Positions 44,581-53,934 of a stretch of 64,000 bases of DNA are shown here, in pieces. A program made the translations under genes and the position numbers. The notes under the pieces are model-generated. The model did no database searches, was not told the DNA's origin, and worked only from the letters and a program-made list of their open reading frames with translations. Source of the DNA: an uncultured Saprospiraceae bacterium (GTDB taxonomy: Bacteria > Bacteroidota > Bacteroidia > Chitinophagales > Saprospiraceae); contig CALFWO010000027.1 in assembly GCA_937928045.1 (NCBI GenBank), positions 114,035 to 178,034 on the forward strand, written 5' to 3'. The first letter of the stretch is position 1, and the number at the start of each line of letters is the position of its first letter.

Positions 44581-45711
44581 CTAAAGCCTTACTGCTAATT
44601 TTTTGACCATTGCATTTTTCCAAGTAGCGAATTCACCAGAAATTATCTTTTCTCTAGCTTCATTTACCAACCAAAGGAAAAAACTTAGATTGTGTAAACT
44701 GGCTATTTGAGCTGCAAGCAATTCTTTACAAACAAACAAATGTCTTAAATAAGCTTTAGTGTGGGTTCTAGATGTTGGACAAGGTCCATCGGCATCAATT
44801 ACGGAAAAGTCATCTTTCCATTTGGCATTTTTCATATTGAGAATTCCCTCTTTGGTGTAAAGAAGTCCATGCCTTGCATTTCTTGTTGGTAAGACACAAT
44901 CAAACATATCTATACCCAAAGCAATACACTCTAATAAATTGACCGGCGTTCCAACGCCCATTAAATATCGAGGCTTCTCCTTTGGTAAAATATTACAAAC
45001 AACATCGGTCATGGCATACAATTCTTCGGCTGGTTCACCCACAGAAAGACCACCAATAGCATTTCCAAAACGATTTGATTCGGCGATATAAGTAGCACTT
45101 TCTTTTCGTAAATCAGTATATGTGCTACCTTGAACTATAGGGAAAAAAGCTTGTTCGTAACCATACTTACCCTCGCCTTTGTCAAAGTGGGCACAACAGC
45201 GGTCTAGCCATCTATGAGTCATGTGCATACTTCTCTTGGCGTAATTAAATTTACAAGGGTAGGGTGTACATTCATCAAAAGCCATTATGATGTCGGCACC
45301 AATTGACCTTTGAATATCTATTGCAGATTCGGGAGAAAAAAAATGTCGAGAGCCATCAATATGACTTTGGAAAGTGACCCCCTCTTCCTTAATTTTTCTT
45401 CTATGACTAAGTGAATAAACTTGATATCCTCCGCTATCTGTCAAAACTGGCCCAGACCAATTGTTGAATTTGTGAATTCCTCCAGCTTTTTCAATAATGT
45501 CCATTCCAGGCCTCAAATACAGATGGTAAGTATTGGCTAGCACTATTTGAGCCTTGATTGGATCCAATAGCTCATGTTGGTGGATTCCTTTAACGGTAGC
45601 TGCTGTTCCCACAGGCATAAAAATGGGCGTTCGTATAGATCCATGATCTGTCTCCAGTACCCCTGCTCTTGCTTTGGATTTAGGATCAGTATGCTGCAAA
45701 GTAAATTTCAT
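44581..45711 (-). CDS. tgt: queuine tRNA-ribosyltransferase
   Basis: 376-residue TIM-barrel enzyme that exchanges guanine for a queuine precursor at position 34 of GUN tRNAs. Catalytic Asp92 is in VLTDSGGYQVYSL and Asp271 in MFDCVLPTRNARHG; GGLSVGEP and RYLMGVGTP are conserved. The usual C-terminal zinc site CxCxxC...H appears as GPCPTS (only Cys311 kept) with His340 in LHNL, so two of three cysteines are missing; other Bacteroidetes enzymes may share this, so it may bind metal differently or not at all. The frame opens at 45759, but the ATG at 45711 gives the family start MKFTLQHTDPKSKARAG. Confidence 0.93.
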   Translation of the reverse strand: MKFTLQHTDPKSKARAGVLETDHGSIRTPIFMPVGTAATVKGIHQHELLDPIKAQIVLANTYHLYLRPGMDIIEKAGGIHKFNNWSGPVLTDSGGYQVYSLSHRRKIKEEGVTFQSHIDGSRHFFSPESAIDIQRSIGADIIMAFDECTPYPCKFNYAKRSMHMTHRWLDRCCAHFDKGEGKYGYEQAFFPIVQGSTYTDLRKESATYIAESNRFGNAIGGLSVGEPAEELYAMTDVVCNILPKEKPRYLMGVGTPVNLLECIALGIDMFDCVLPTRNARHGLLYTKEGILNMKNAKWKDDFSVIDADGPCPTSRTHTKAYLRHLFVCKELLAAQIASLHNLSFFLWLVNEAREKIISGEFATWKNAMVKKLAVRL

Positions 45712-45789
45712 GTCCCAAAAGTAATCAAAGGCCAATCGACTATATAATCCGAATGCCATAGAAATAGTATTTTTGGAACTTACCTACTC

Positions 45790-47202
45790 ATGCGAATTTT
45801 TCATCTATCATTTTATTGTCTATTATTTCTGATAACCTTCGGACTTCAAACAGCGATGGGACAAGAGAAAGTCCATATTAGTCAGATTCAATTCGAAGGA
45901 AATAAGAGAACCAAAGAAAAGACGATGTTGAGGGAATTAACCTTTGTGGTGGGTGACTCAATATTGATTTCAGATCTATCTAACGTAGTAGAGGAAAACC
46001 GTCAGCGCCTTCAAAACACAAACCTATTTTCCAAAGTTGAATCTAATATCATGGATTGGACTGCCGACAATAGGGTAGATATTCAATTCACCCTGAGAGA
46101 GCAATGGTATTTGACCGGTTATACAATTTTTGATTTAGCGGACAGGAACTTCAATGTCTGGTGGGTAGAACAAAATCGCCGACTGGATAGGGTAGACTAC
46201 GGTTTCCGAATCAAGCATGATAACTTGACTGGAAATGCTGATGAGATTACTGCCGCATTGACACTCGGATATACCAGAAGAGCAGAGCTTGAATACAATA
46301 TCCCAGCAATAAACAAAGACAGAACTTTAGGCTTACATACCAAAATATTTTTTTCGCGCAAAAGGGAAATTAATTTTACAACCTTAGCCAACAAGTTTGA
46401 ATTTTACTCGGATGACGATTTTCAATTGAGAAACCTTATTGGAGAGTTGGGTTTGGTTTATCGAAAAAAATTAGACAGTTATCACGGGCTTCAGTTAGAA
46501 TTTCACCAAAATCAAAGTTCTGACACCTTGAGTCGTTTTTTGAATCCTGATTTTTTCTTAGCGGACAGGTCTCAACAAAGATTTTTGACCTTGGCTTATA
46601 CCTTTACAATTGACAAAAGAAAGCAGCGCCCATATGCTAAGCAAGGTTGGTATTTCGAAACAGTGCTTCGAAAGCATGGATTAGGAATTTTTAAAGACTT
46701 AGATGCACTAACTTTGTCAACAACTATTGCAAAGTATTTTGAGCTCTCCCCAAAGGTCAGTTTAGAAACGGTAGGTAAAGTTCATTTTTTCTTTAATAGA
46801 GATCAACAACCTTATTATAACAGTAGGGCTTTAGGATTAAAACCAGATTTTTTAAGTGGCTATGAGCTATATGTCGTAGACGGAATGGATTTTTCCTATT
46901 TGAAAACCAGTTTGCGATACCAATTTGTTGATTGGGAATGGGACTTCAAAATGATCAAGCTGTTCCAAAAAATGCGTTTATTCCCAATGCCATTGCAAGT
47001 GTATTTAACAATTAACAATGATGTTGGTTATGTGAATGACCCTTATTACGCCGATCTTAATCCATTGAGTAATACCTTCTTGTGGGGTGGGGGAATAGGA
47101 ATAGATATAGTGGCTTACTACGATAAAATATTTCAAATTCAATATAGCTTCAATCATTTACTTGAAAGTGGTATCTTTCTTCATTTTAAGCATAGATTCT
47201 AA
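45790..47202 (+). CDS. Omp85-superfamily outer-membrane protein with one POTRA domain
   Basis: 470 residues: signal peptide 1-24 (TAMGQ), one POTRA domain (VHISQIQFEGNKRTKEKTMLRELTF to VDIQFTLREQWYL, about 27-105), then a beta-barrel ending in the aromatic C-terminal strand YSFNHLLESGIFLHFKHRF. BamA has five POTRAs; a single one recalls ShlB/TamA-type or the metallophosphatase-associated Omp85 proteins of Bacteroidetes. It probably inserts or exports something, the substrate is unknown. First in a tight run of four genes: its stop codon shares one base with nadK. Confidence 0.85.
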   Translation: MRIFHLSFYCLLFLITFGLQTAMGQEKVHISQIQFEGNKRTKEKTMLRELTFVVGDSILISDLSNVVEENRQRLQNTNLFSKVESNIMDWTADNRVDIQFTLREQWYLTGYTIFDLADRNFNVWWVEQNRRLDRVDYGFRIKHDNLTGNADEITAALTLGYTRRAELEYNIPAINKDRTLGLHTKIFFSRKREINFTTLANKFEFYSDDDFQLRNLIGELGLVYRKKLDSYHGLQLEFHQNQSSDTLSRFLNPDFFLADRSQQRFLTLAYTFTIDKRKQRPYAKQGWYFETVLRKHGLGIFKDLDALTLSTTIAKYFELSPKVSLETVGKVHFFFNRDQQPYYNSRALGLKPDFLSGYELYVVDGMDFSYLKTSLRYQFVDWEWDFKMIKLFQKMRLFPMPLQVYLTINNDVGYVNDPYYADLNPLSNTFLWGGGIGIDIVAYYDKIFQIQYSFNHLLESGIFLHFKHRF

Positions 47203-48083
47203 TGCAAGTAGTCGTTTTCGGAAAAGTATTTAAAGAAAAACAACTTCCTTATGTACAGGAATTGTTTGATGTTTTGCAGGATGCAGGCATTGTCGTTTTT
47301 GTCTATAAAAAATATTTGCGTCAGATCAAAGACCAAGTCAAGTTTAAATCTGATGTTGGTGTTTTTGAAGGATACCTAGATTTTAGTACAAGAAAATTTG
47401 ATTTCATAATAACCTTGGGAGGCGATGGAACTATTCTAGATGCTGCTACAGAAGTTCGGGATAGTGGAATTCCGATTTTAGGAATTAATGCAGGCAGGCT
47501 AGGTTTTCTTGCAAGTACAGAAAAGACATTTATAAAAGGAGCGATTGAATTGCTTCAGCGCGGGATGTATACCATCGAAGAACGAAGCCTTTTAAAGTTA
47601 GAATCCAATATCCCATTGTTTGGTGATTTGCCTTTTGCTTTGAACGATTGTACGTTGTTGAAAAGGGATACTTCCAGTATGATTGTAATTCATGCTTATG
47701 TGAATGGAGCTTACCTTGGTTCTTATTGGGCTGATGGAATTATTGTTTCTACACCAACTGGATCAACTGGCTACTCCTTAAGTTGTGGGGGGCCAATAGT
47801 ATTTCCCGGCTCCGGAAATTTTGTAATAACGCCCGTTGCTCCACATAATCTCAATGTAAGGCCGATTGTTATTTCAGATAGTTCCGTGGTTTCTTTTGAA
47901 GTAGAAGGTAGGGCAGATAGTTTTCTTTGCACATTAGATTCTAGATTTGAGAATGTAGGATCGAACCATCAGCTGGCTGTTCGTAAAGCAGATTTCAAAG
48001 TACGCTTTATTCAATTGCAGAACAGGAGTTTTTTGAGAACATTACAAAACAAAATGGGTTGGGCACGAGACAATAGAAATTGA
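47202..48083 (+). CDS. nadK: NAD kinase
   Basis: 293-residue enzyme making NADP from NAD and ATP/polyphosphate in the cytoplasm. Key motif GGDGTILDA (73-81) with the catalytic Asp; INAGRLGFLAS, GSTGYSLSCGGPIVFPGS and ITPVAPHNLNVRPIV are the other family blocks. Overlaps the preceding outer-membrane gene by one base and is followed one base after its stop by the cyclase gene, so all are likely translated from one mRNA. Confidence 0.96.
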   Translation: MQVVVFGKVFKEKQLPYVQELFDVLQDAGIVVFVYKKYLRQIKDQVKFKSDVGVFEGYLDFSTRKFDFIITLGGDGTILDAATEVRDSGIPILGINAGRLGFLASTEKTFIKGAIELLQRGMYTIEERSLLKLESNIPLFGDLPFALNDCTLLKRDTSSMIVIHAYVNGAYLGSYWADGIIVSTPTGSTGYSLSCGGPIVFPGSGNFVITPVAPHNLNVRPIVISDSSVVSFEVEGRADSFLCTLDSRFENVGSNHQLAVRKADFKVRFIQLQNRSFLRTLQNKMGWARDNRN

Positions 48084-48084
48084 C

Positions 48085-48843
48085 ATGAAAACAATTTTAG
48101 AGTGGAACGGTGGAATTTATGAAACGGATCTAGAGGCTCCCTTTGATATCGGCTTGACTTTAAAACCGGGATTAGAAAACCCGAATTGCTTTTATGCGCC
48201 TCCCTTTGAGGTAGCTCCTGTTGAAGCTGGAGATTTCATAGGAGATACCCGAAAAGGGGGAGTTGTCAATTTTTTTAACGTTCGACTAAACCCCCACGGA
48301 AACGGGACTCATACGGAGTGTATGGGACATATTTCGCTCGAAAGACAAAGTATTAATGCATCATTGCGAGTTTTTCATTATTTTGCAAGACTTATCAGCG
48401 TGTACCCCATGAAAATGGACAACGGTGATCGAGTAATTCAAAAGGAACAGTTAGTTTCCATTTTATCCTCCGAAGTGGAAACCCCCGCTATTGTCATTCG
48501 AACGTTACCCAACGATCAATACAAGTTATCAGCTAACTATTCTGGAGCCAATCCCCCTTATTTTTCTGAAAGCGCAATCGACTACCTGGTCGAAAGAAAC
48601 TGCCAACATCTACTTGTTGATCTGCCTTCTGTGGATCGAGAATCGGATGAAGGAAAATTATTGGCCCATAAAGCTTTTTGGAAATTCAACGGAGAACAAA
48701 GACTATCGGCGACAGTTACCGAATTAATTTACGTTCCTCAGACAATCAAAGACGGATTGTATTTGTTGAATATTCAGATTGCTGCTTTTGAATTGGACGT
48801 CAGTCCAAGCAAACCAATACTCTATGAACTGAAAGAACTTTGA
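48085..48843 (+). CDS. cyclase-family (kynurenine formamidase-like) metal hydrolase
   Basis: 252-residue member of the cyclase/KynB family. The metal motif HxGTHxD appears as HGNGTHTE (71-78) with Glu in place of Asp and a nearby His82 (CMGHI); the second half has LLVDLPSVDRESDEGKLLAHKAFW with the conserved DLPSVD and a His. Family members hydrolyse N-formylkynurenine or similar amides; without neighbouring tryptophan catabolism genes I cannot assign a substrate. Tight spacing with nadK (one base) and the TPR-like gene (three bases). Confidence 0.82.
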   Translation: MKTILEWNGGIYETDLEAPFDIGLTLKPGLENPNCFYAPPFEVAPVEAGDFIGDTRKGGVVNFFNVRLNPHGNGTHTECMGHISLERQSINASLRVFHYFARLISVYPMKMDNGDRVIQKEQLVSILSSEVETPAIVIRTLPNDQYKLSANYSGANPPYFSESAIDYLVERNCQHLLVDLPSVDRESDEGKLLAHKAFWKFNGEQRLSATVTELIYVPQTIKDGLYLLNIQIAAFELDVSPSKPILYELKEL

Positions 48844-48846
48844 ACA

Positions 48847-49494
48847 ATGGCTTACTCTTCGTCAATCATCCGAACAGATGTCTACTCCATGTTTTTGGAG
48901 ATAGATAGAGCTGCTTTTCGCAGCATTATTCAATTTTACGAGCGTCACCAGAAAGATATTTTTCATCTGGAAGAAAAAGAATCGCTTGAATTAAACATTA
49001 TTTATCTTCGATCCTTATTTGAAGTAGGATCTTATGAGAACTTTCTTAAATATGTTGATGGTGCTATTGAAGCAATTATATTCAACAATATTCTAGAATT
49101 CGAAGGAGAAGATATTTACTACGAATTATTATTTAGAAAAGCTTCCGCTTTATATCATCTTTACAGATTTGAAGATTCGGCTTATATCTGTGGACAACTA
49201 ATAAAGATCAATTCTGATAATAGTCTAGCTCCTCATTTATTGAGAAAAATTTATGTGGACAGAAAGCCGAAATATTTACATTCTAGCAGAGCTGCTAGTT
49301 TAGTTATGTTTTTGGTTACTGCAGTTCTTTGTGCTATTGAACTTTTGCTTTTAACTTCAACTTACGAAGTATACCAACCCAATGTTGAAGTAGTTAGAAT
49401 AAGTGTTTTTTGTCTAGGCATTGCCTTATTGGCAGGATCTCAGCTTTTTCATTTTTTGCAATCTCAATATCGAATGGAGAAAATGATTAGATGA
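48847..49494 (+). CDS. TPR-like membrane protein of unknown function
   Basis: 215 residues: an N-terminal helical region (about 1-140) with TPR-like spacing (YELLFRKASALYHLYRFEDSAYICGQLIKINSDNSLAPHLLRKIY), followed by two membrane segments at about 149-168 and 182-201 and a short basic tail. The helical part would sit in the cytoplasm. Unrecognised otherwise. It is the last of the four-gene run, three bases behind the cyclase gene. Confidence 0.7.
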   Translation: MAYSSSIIRTDVYSMFLEIDRAAFRSIIQFYERHQKDIFHLEEKESLELNIIYLRSLFEVGSYENFLKYVDGAIEAIIFNNILEFEGEDIYYELLFRKASALYHLYRFEDSAYICGQLIKINSDNSLAPHLLRKIYVDRKPKYLHSSRAASLVMFLVTAVLCAIELLLLTSTYEVYQPNVEVVRISVFCLGIALLAGSQLFHFLQSQYRMEKMIR

Positions 49495-49556
49495 TCTTGT
49501 GCAAAGAGTTCTAATCAATTCCTTTTCTTTTTAAGAGTTTTGATATTTTGTGCAGC

Positions 49557-49922
49557 ATGAAAGGATTGAACATTTTGCTGTCTGTTCTGATGATTTTATT
49601 TGCATATTTTCAAATGAATGATCCAGATCCATATGGCTGGGTCTTTATTTATTTGAGTACTGCCGTGGTTTGTGGATTTGCCTTTTTTGATAAATACTAC
49701 CTTCCTTTCATCACTACAGCTTTGTCCATTAGTCTATTATGGACTGCGAGTTTATTACCGGACTTCTATCAATGGATTGTAAATGGCGCAGATTCGATTG
49801 TTGGATCCATGAAAGCAAAGGAACCTCATATAGAACTCACCAGAGAATTTTTGGGATTAATAATTATATCCGGAATTTTATATTTCCAATATAAGCAGGC
49901 GAGAAAATCACTTGTCAAGTAA
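49557..49922 (+). CDS. transmembrane 220 family protein
   Basis: 121 residues with four hydrophobic spans (ILLSVLMILFAYFQM, WVFIYLSTAVVCGFAFF, FITTALSISLLW, EFLGLIIISGILYFQY) and the conserved NDPDPYGWVFIYL, which marks the TMEM220/PF15071 family. Function unknown. A TTG three codons upstream is in frame, but the ATG at 49557 begins MKGLNILL. Its last 15 bases overlap the 3' end of the convergent HAD-phosphatase gene. Confidence 0.8.
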   Translation: MKGLNILLSVLMILFAYFQMNDPDPYGWVFIYLSTAVVCGFAFFDKYYLPFITTALSISLLWTASLLPDFYQWIVNGADSIVGSMKAKEPHIELTREFLGLIIISGILYFQYKQARKSLVK

Positions 49923-50555
49923 TGATGGAAGTTCCGACATGTGTTGAAAAGGTGTCGCACCGAGCGATTTGAATTCATCCATAGCATTTCCATTTTCGTT
50001 GTAGCCAAAAACCTTCATACCCGCTTCGCGCGCTGCAACAATTCCATGATCTGAATCTTCAATAACGGTACATTGTTCGGGTTCAAACCCCATCGTTTTT
50101 GCGGCATAGAGAAATAAGTCTGGAGCAGGTTTCCAGCGCTGGATATCATATGCACTGAATATGTTTTCCGCAAAGTGATGTTCTATTTTACAAACAGCTA
50201 GGTTGAATTTAATTTTGTTCTTAGGTCCATTTGAGGCCACACATTTGGTGCGGGTCTTAAGTTTATCTAAAACATCATGAATTCCTTTTATAGGTTCCAT
50301 CTCCGTTTTAAAAGCTTCAAAACACTTTTTTCTATATATAGCTTCCAGGTTATCTGGCATTGGTTTATTTAATTGTTCAGAGGCATAATCAAATGCATCT
50401 TTCAGGCTACCGCCTTTGAATAAAACTATAGCCTGTTCGTTGCTCAAGTTAAGACCAAGATTCCTTAATTCTTGCGCCAAGATACGCGCTGAAATCGGCT
50501 CCGTGTCTACCAAAACACCATCACAATCGAAAATTAAAAGTTCGTTTTTATTCAT
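49908..50555 (-). CDS. HAD-superfamily phosphatase (phosphoglycolate phosphatase / beta-PGM-like)
   Basis: 215 residues of the HAD subfamily I fold. Motif I is FDCDGVLVDTE (nucleophile Asp10, acid Asp12), motif II around CVASNGPKNK, motif III Lys in RWKPAPDLFLYAAKTMG and motif IV EDSDHGIVAAREAGMKVFG. The cap is the helical C1 type. Substrate unknown; sugar phosphates or phosphoglycolate are typical. The ATG at 50555 is preferred over an in-frame codon six codons upstream because it begins the conserved LLIFDCDGV block. The start overlaps the OMP gene end by eight bases and the 3' end overlaps tmem220 by 15. Confidence 0.85.
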   Translation of the reverse strand: MNKNELLIFDCDGVLVDTEPISARILAQELRNLGLNLSNEQAIVLFKGGSLKDAFDYASEQLNKPMPDNLEAIYRKKCFEAFKTEMEPIKGIHDVLDKLKTRTKCVASNGPKNKIKFNLAVCKIEHHFAENIFSAYDIQRWKPAPDLFLYAAKTMGFEPEQCTVIEDSDHGIVAAREAGMKVFGYNENGNAMDEFKSLGATPFQHMSELPSLLDK

Positions 50556-51207
50556 CAATAAAATTATTCCCAAATGGTATTAATACAGAAACAGAACCAC
50601 CAAAACTTCTTTCAACCGATATGTCTGTTGCTGCTGTTGGTATGTAAAAATTAGTTAACCCAAGATGATAATTACCTCTAATTTGAACAATGAAACTATT
50701 GCTTCGATAGCCAAGTCCGCCTTTGAAACTAAGCCCATAACTTGTAGAGTTTTCGGGCGCTTTGTTTTCAAAATCTGTGCCTGCTTGAATAGTTCCTTCC
50801 ACAGATTGATTCACAATAAATCTGAAATATGGGCCTGCGTCAAGAAGCAATCTTATCTTTCCTTTTCCAAAAGCAAGATGAGAGTATAGCGGAAGTTCGA
50901 TTACTTGAGTATTTATTTTTCCTTGCACTAAATTCGTGGTATCGTTTCTCTCAATCCATCCAAGTTGGTTAAAAAAAACACCCGTTTCAAAACCCAACAT
51001 TTTTCTTGACATAAATTGGAATTGAACACCACCCGCAAACCCATCTACATATTCTGTTCCTTTAGATCTGCCTAAATCTAACACAGATTGATTGTATCCG
51101 CCGTTCAATCCAACGGCCATTTTAGGCATTAGTTCTTGCGAGAAAGAAAAATTTGGCAAGATTAGAAGTAGGAAAAAGCAAAACGCCTTTTGATCAACTA
51201 GATTCAT
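50548..51207 (-). CDS. outer-membrane beta-barrel protein (PorT/OMP_b-brl type)
   Basis: 219 residues: signal peptide 1-23 (NFSFSQ), then an eight-stranded-barrel type sequence with alternating residues (VGLNGGYNQSVLDLGRSKG, FAGGVQFQFMSRKMLGFETGVFFNQLGW, YGLSFKGGLGYRSNSFIVQIRGNYHLGL, RSFGGSVSVLIPFG). This is the outer-membrane protein beta-barrel domain common in Bacteroidetes, sometimes annotated PorT-like; it is not specifically PorT. Function unknown. A near-consensus -7 box (TACCTTCG, 51212-51219) stops only four bases before the ATG, so the mRNA may be leaderless. Confidence 0.78.
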   Translation of the reverse strand: MNLVDQKAFCFFLLLILPNFSFSQELMPKMAVGLNGGYNQSVLDLGRSKGTEYVDGFAGGVQFQFMSRKMLGFETGVFFNQLGWIERNDTTNLVQGKINTQVIELPLYSHLAFGKGKIRLLLDAGPYFRFIVNQSVEGTIQAGTDFENKAPENSTSYGLSFKGGLGYRSNSFIVQIRGNYHLGLTNFYIPTAATDISVERSFGGSVSVLIPFGNNFIDE

Positions 51208-51259
51208 TTCGCGAAGGTAATTGAATTGTATTTAGGATGCTGATCCTTGGATGGAAATA

Positions 51260-52027
51260 TTAGCGATTCAATTTTTTTAACAAATCTTGCGCCTTTTCAT
51301 AGTATGGACTGTCGGCAGTGCTCAGTTGTTTTAACATATTTCGGCAGCCTGGATAATCCTTTTCTGCTAAATGAGTCATGGCTAAATACCAAGTGGCCGT
51401 TCCGTAGGCGGATGGTTGATTAATTCGGGCTTCAGATAGCCAAAGCGACGATTTGCTATAATCTCCTTGCTCTAAGGCAGCTAAGCCAGCATAAAGCGCG
51501 ATAGTACTATTTTCTGGATCTTTTGCTTTGGCTGCTTCAAACAGAGGTACACTTTCGGAATATTGCTTATTGTTGTAAGCTTCCATTGCTGAAATAAGAC
51601 TTGGGTTGTCCTCCGGAGCGTTTGACCTTGTAGCCAACAATGCTTTGTCGTATGGTTCATGAAAATCAGCGAATAAATCTTTTTCGGACTGTCCAAACCA
51701 CCAGCCTGCAAAAACGAGTAATCCAATAATACTAGCCGCTGCCAGCCAATTAAAATTCCGCTTTAGGGAAACGACCTTGGCACCTGAAGATGAATTTGAT
51801 TGAATGTCAGAAGATTCCTGTTGCTGTGCTCTTCGTTGATTCAGGGCATTTAAATCTGGCTCAGGTATTGCACTTTTGGTGGAAGCATATCCTTCCATGG
51901 CTGCCTCGCAAAGCGGACAATCTTGCAAATGGTGTTCTACCTCAAATCTAGCGTCTTCTGAAATATTGCTTTCCAGGTAATCCGTGATTTCGTTCGGAGT
52001 AAGACATGCTCGATTAGATTTAAACAT
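51260..52027 (-). CDS. membrane anti-sigma factor with TPR C-terminal domain
   Basis: 255 residues. The cytoplasmic N-terminus is a zinc-finger anti-sigma module, EVEHHLQDCPLCEAAM (His32/His33, Cys37, Cys40, the HxxxCxxC pattern). A membrane segment follows (about 92-112, WLAAASIIGLLVFAGWWFG) and a periplasmic TPR-like region (about 145-255: EAYNNKQYSESVPLFEAAKAKDPENSTIALYAGLAALEQGDYSKSSLWL). The natural partner is the ECF sigma factor encoded 17 bases upstream. TPR output domains on anti-sigma factors are typical of Bacteroidetes and may sense periplasmic proteins; the signal is unknown. Confidence 0.85.
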   Translation of the reverse strand: MFKSNRACLTPNEITDYLESNISEDARFEVEHHLQDCPLCEAAMEGYASTKSAIPEPDLNALNQRRAQQQESSDIQSNSSSGAKVVSLKRNFNWLAAASIIGLLVFAGWWFGQSEKDLFADFHEPYDKALLATRSNAPEDNPSLISAMEAYNNKQYSESVPLFEAAKAKDPENSTIALYAGLAALEQGDYSKSSLWLSEARINQPSAYGTATWYLAMTHLAEKDYPGCRNMLKQLSTADSPYYEKAQDLLKKLNR

Positions 52028-52044
52028 AAATTTATTTTTTGCTG

Positions 52045-52611
52045 CTAATTTACTGCAGATCTTAATTTATTCCTGGCGCTATGCAAGGCCGTTTTTATTT
52101 CGTTGTAAGAATAACCAGTTTTCGTTTGAATTTTCTCGTAACTCAATTTTTTAATATAAAATAAACGAAGGCAAGCCTTTTCTCTATTCGGTAAAGAGGC
52201 CATGAGCAATTCTAATTCTTTAATATTAGAAGGCCGATCGATTCCTCCCTTTTCATAAGGTTCTGTAGTCTCGGCAACTAAAGATTCTTCTAATAGTTCA
52301 TTGCTAATATTTTCCTCCAAACTTTTCTTCTTTGTTCGGTGGAAATCCATACAGGCGTTTTTGCAAATAGAGAAGAGCCAACTGTTGAAATTATTTACTT
52401 CGGCCGCTGGCAATTTTTCCCAAATAAGAATTGTGATGTCTGAAGTCAAATCTTTTGCATCTGCTTCTTGTTGGATAAATTTTAGACAGGTACCATAGAT
52501 TAGATGGTAATAGTTTTTAAGTAATTGATCAAAGGCTTGGTCATCTTTTTCATCTTGAAAAAGGCGAATTAAATTTTCTGTAGTGAATTCGGCGTAGTTG
52601 CTACGAAGCAT
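52045..52611 (-). CDS. ECF-type RNA polymerase sigma factor
   Basis: 188-residue sigma-70 family factor. Region 2 (LLKNYYHLIYGTCLKFIQQEADAKDLTSDITILIWEKL, NNFNSWLFSICKNACMDFHRTKK) and region 4 (LMASLPNREKACLRLFYIKKLSYEKIQTKTGYSYNEIKTALHSARNKL) are clear. It is cotranscribed with the anti-sigma/TPR gene downstream, so release from that membrane protein likely controls it. A TACCTTTA box (52644-52651) is a candidate -7 element. Confidence 0.92.
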   Translation of the reverse strand: MLRSNYAEFTTENLIRLFQDEKDDQAFDQLLKNYYHLIYGTCLKFIQQEADAKDLTSDITILIWEKLPAAEVNNFNSWLFSICKNACMDFHRTKKKSLEENISNELLEESLVAETTEPYEKGGIDRPSNIKELELLMASLPNREKACLRLFYIKKLSYEKIQTKTGYSYNEIKTALHSARNKLRSAVN

Positions 52612-52845
52612 TTGATTATCTCAAATTTGGGTAAAGCGTTTACTAAAGGTAATGAACAAGAATTAGAATTCAAAAATAATCTTGTGATTGTAAAGTTAGG
52701 AAAGGGATTGGATGAATAGAGAGAAATGTGGAGTAAAGCAATTGAATTTAACAAAGTTAAGATGAAAACAAGCTTTGGTCACCATCAATGTTTTCTCAAA
52801 ACCTTTAATAGAATAGGTTAAAGTATGGAATTTCAATGAATGAAA

Positions 52846-53934
52846 CTATTGCTCAACTTCGAATCGGAAAGATTGAAGAATGACCTCCAGTTGTTGCATG
52901 TATTTGCGTTTTTCCTTTCCTGGAGCATGCACGAATCCTTCAAGAAGAATAATTCTTTTTTTATCAGGGCTCAGAACGCCATAGCTCAAGAATGGTCCAC
53001 CCATAAAGTCGTTTTCAATCTCCCAAATTCCGCGGGTTTCTATTGCGTAAGAATTTCCAAGGTTGGAAGTTTCGGCCAACATCGGAAGATCGACATCGTT
53101 TATTTTTTTATAGGTCGCGTCTATTTCTGTGCTTACATATTTTAACCCCAAAGAGTCCATGATTGCCTTTTGTCCAGCTTTTTTTAATTGGCTTTCGCTT
53201 CTGTATGGTACTTCAGTGATCATGATATTGTAGCTGATAAAATCAGTTTCTTTTCTGAACCACATGGTCTTGTCTTCATGCAAGGCTAAGAAATAATCCG
53301 CTGGAACATCAATCGTCGCATTGTAGTTTTCTTTAAAAAGACTATTAAGTCTGGCACTACTTTTTGCCAAATAGGTCAAAGAGTAAATTTTTTCTTCGTC
53401 AAATTTGTTGATCTTTTTTGCAATGGCAGGAAACTGTTTTACGATTTGGCTAATTAAATCTTCTCGAGTTTTTCCAAAAAGATAAATGACCAACTGTCCT
53501 CTAGCCCAACGATCATATCCGACTGCGGAATTGTAATTGGGGTCAGTTTTGGCACGATTAGCTTTTTCAGGCCCTAGATCCTCCAATACCATTTTAGTAA
53601 CTTCTGAAGTCTCATCTTGTAAATTGGCAAGGACAACATAAGTTCTAAGTTCACGGCGGATGGTGCTCTGAGCAATATCCTTATAGCTGTAATGTTTTAG
53701 ATCAAACAAGGGCTCTGGTTGTGGCAAGATAGGGTAGGCGGCTTGAAAGTAATATTCAAACGTATCTCTCATATCTGATTCCCAAAGGGTGTTGTCAGAA
53801 ATCACAGTGATATGATTGGCCAAGCCCAGAGCTTTTGGAATAGGATTCAAGCGAGAACTGACCTCTTCAGAACAGCTTGAAAAGAGTATTGATCCAACAA
53901 AAACAATGAGTAAATATGACCGCCAAAATTTCAT
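52846..53934 (-). CDS. DUF4837 family lipoprotein
   Basis: About 362 residues from the ATG at 53934; the frame opens 18 codons earlier but the signal peptide MKFWRSYLLIVFVGSILFSSC starts here, with lipidated Cys21. The mature part carries the DUF4837 features: ALGLANHITVISDNTLWESDMRDTFEYYFQAAYPILPQPEPLFDLKHY, then IREDLI-type helices and DKKRIILLEGFVHAPGKEKRKYMQQLEVILQSF at the end. A Bacteroidetes-specific outer-membrane lipoprotein of unknown function. It stands alone; 234 bases separate it from the sigma gene with nothing else visible there. Confidence 0.85.
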   Translation of the reverse strand: MKFWRSYLLIVFVGSILFSSCSEEVSSRLNPIPKALGLANHITVISDNTLWESDMRDTFEYYFQAAYPILPQPEPLFDLKHYSYKDIAQSTIRRELRTYVVLANLQDETSEVTKMVLEDLGPEKANRAKTDPNYNSAVGYDRWARGQLVIYLFGKTREDLISQIVKQFPAIAKKINKFDEEKIYSLTYLAKSSARLNSLFKENYNATIDVPADYFLALHEDKTMWFRKETDFISYNIMITEVPYRSESQLKKAGQKAIMDSLGLKYVSTEIDATYKKINDVDLPMLAETSNLGNSYAIETRGIWEIENDFMGGPFLSYGVLSPDKKRIILLEGFVHAPGKEKRKYMQQLEVILQSFRFEVEQ

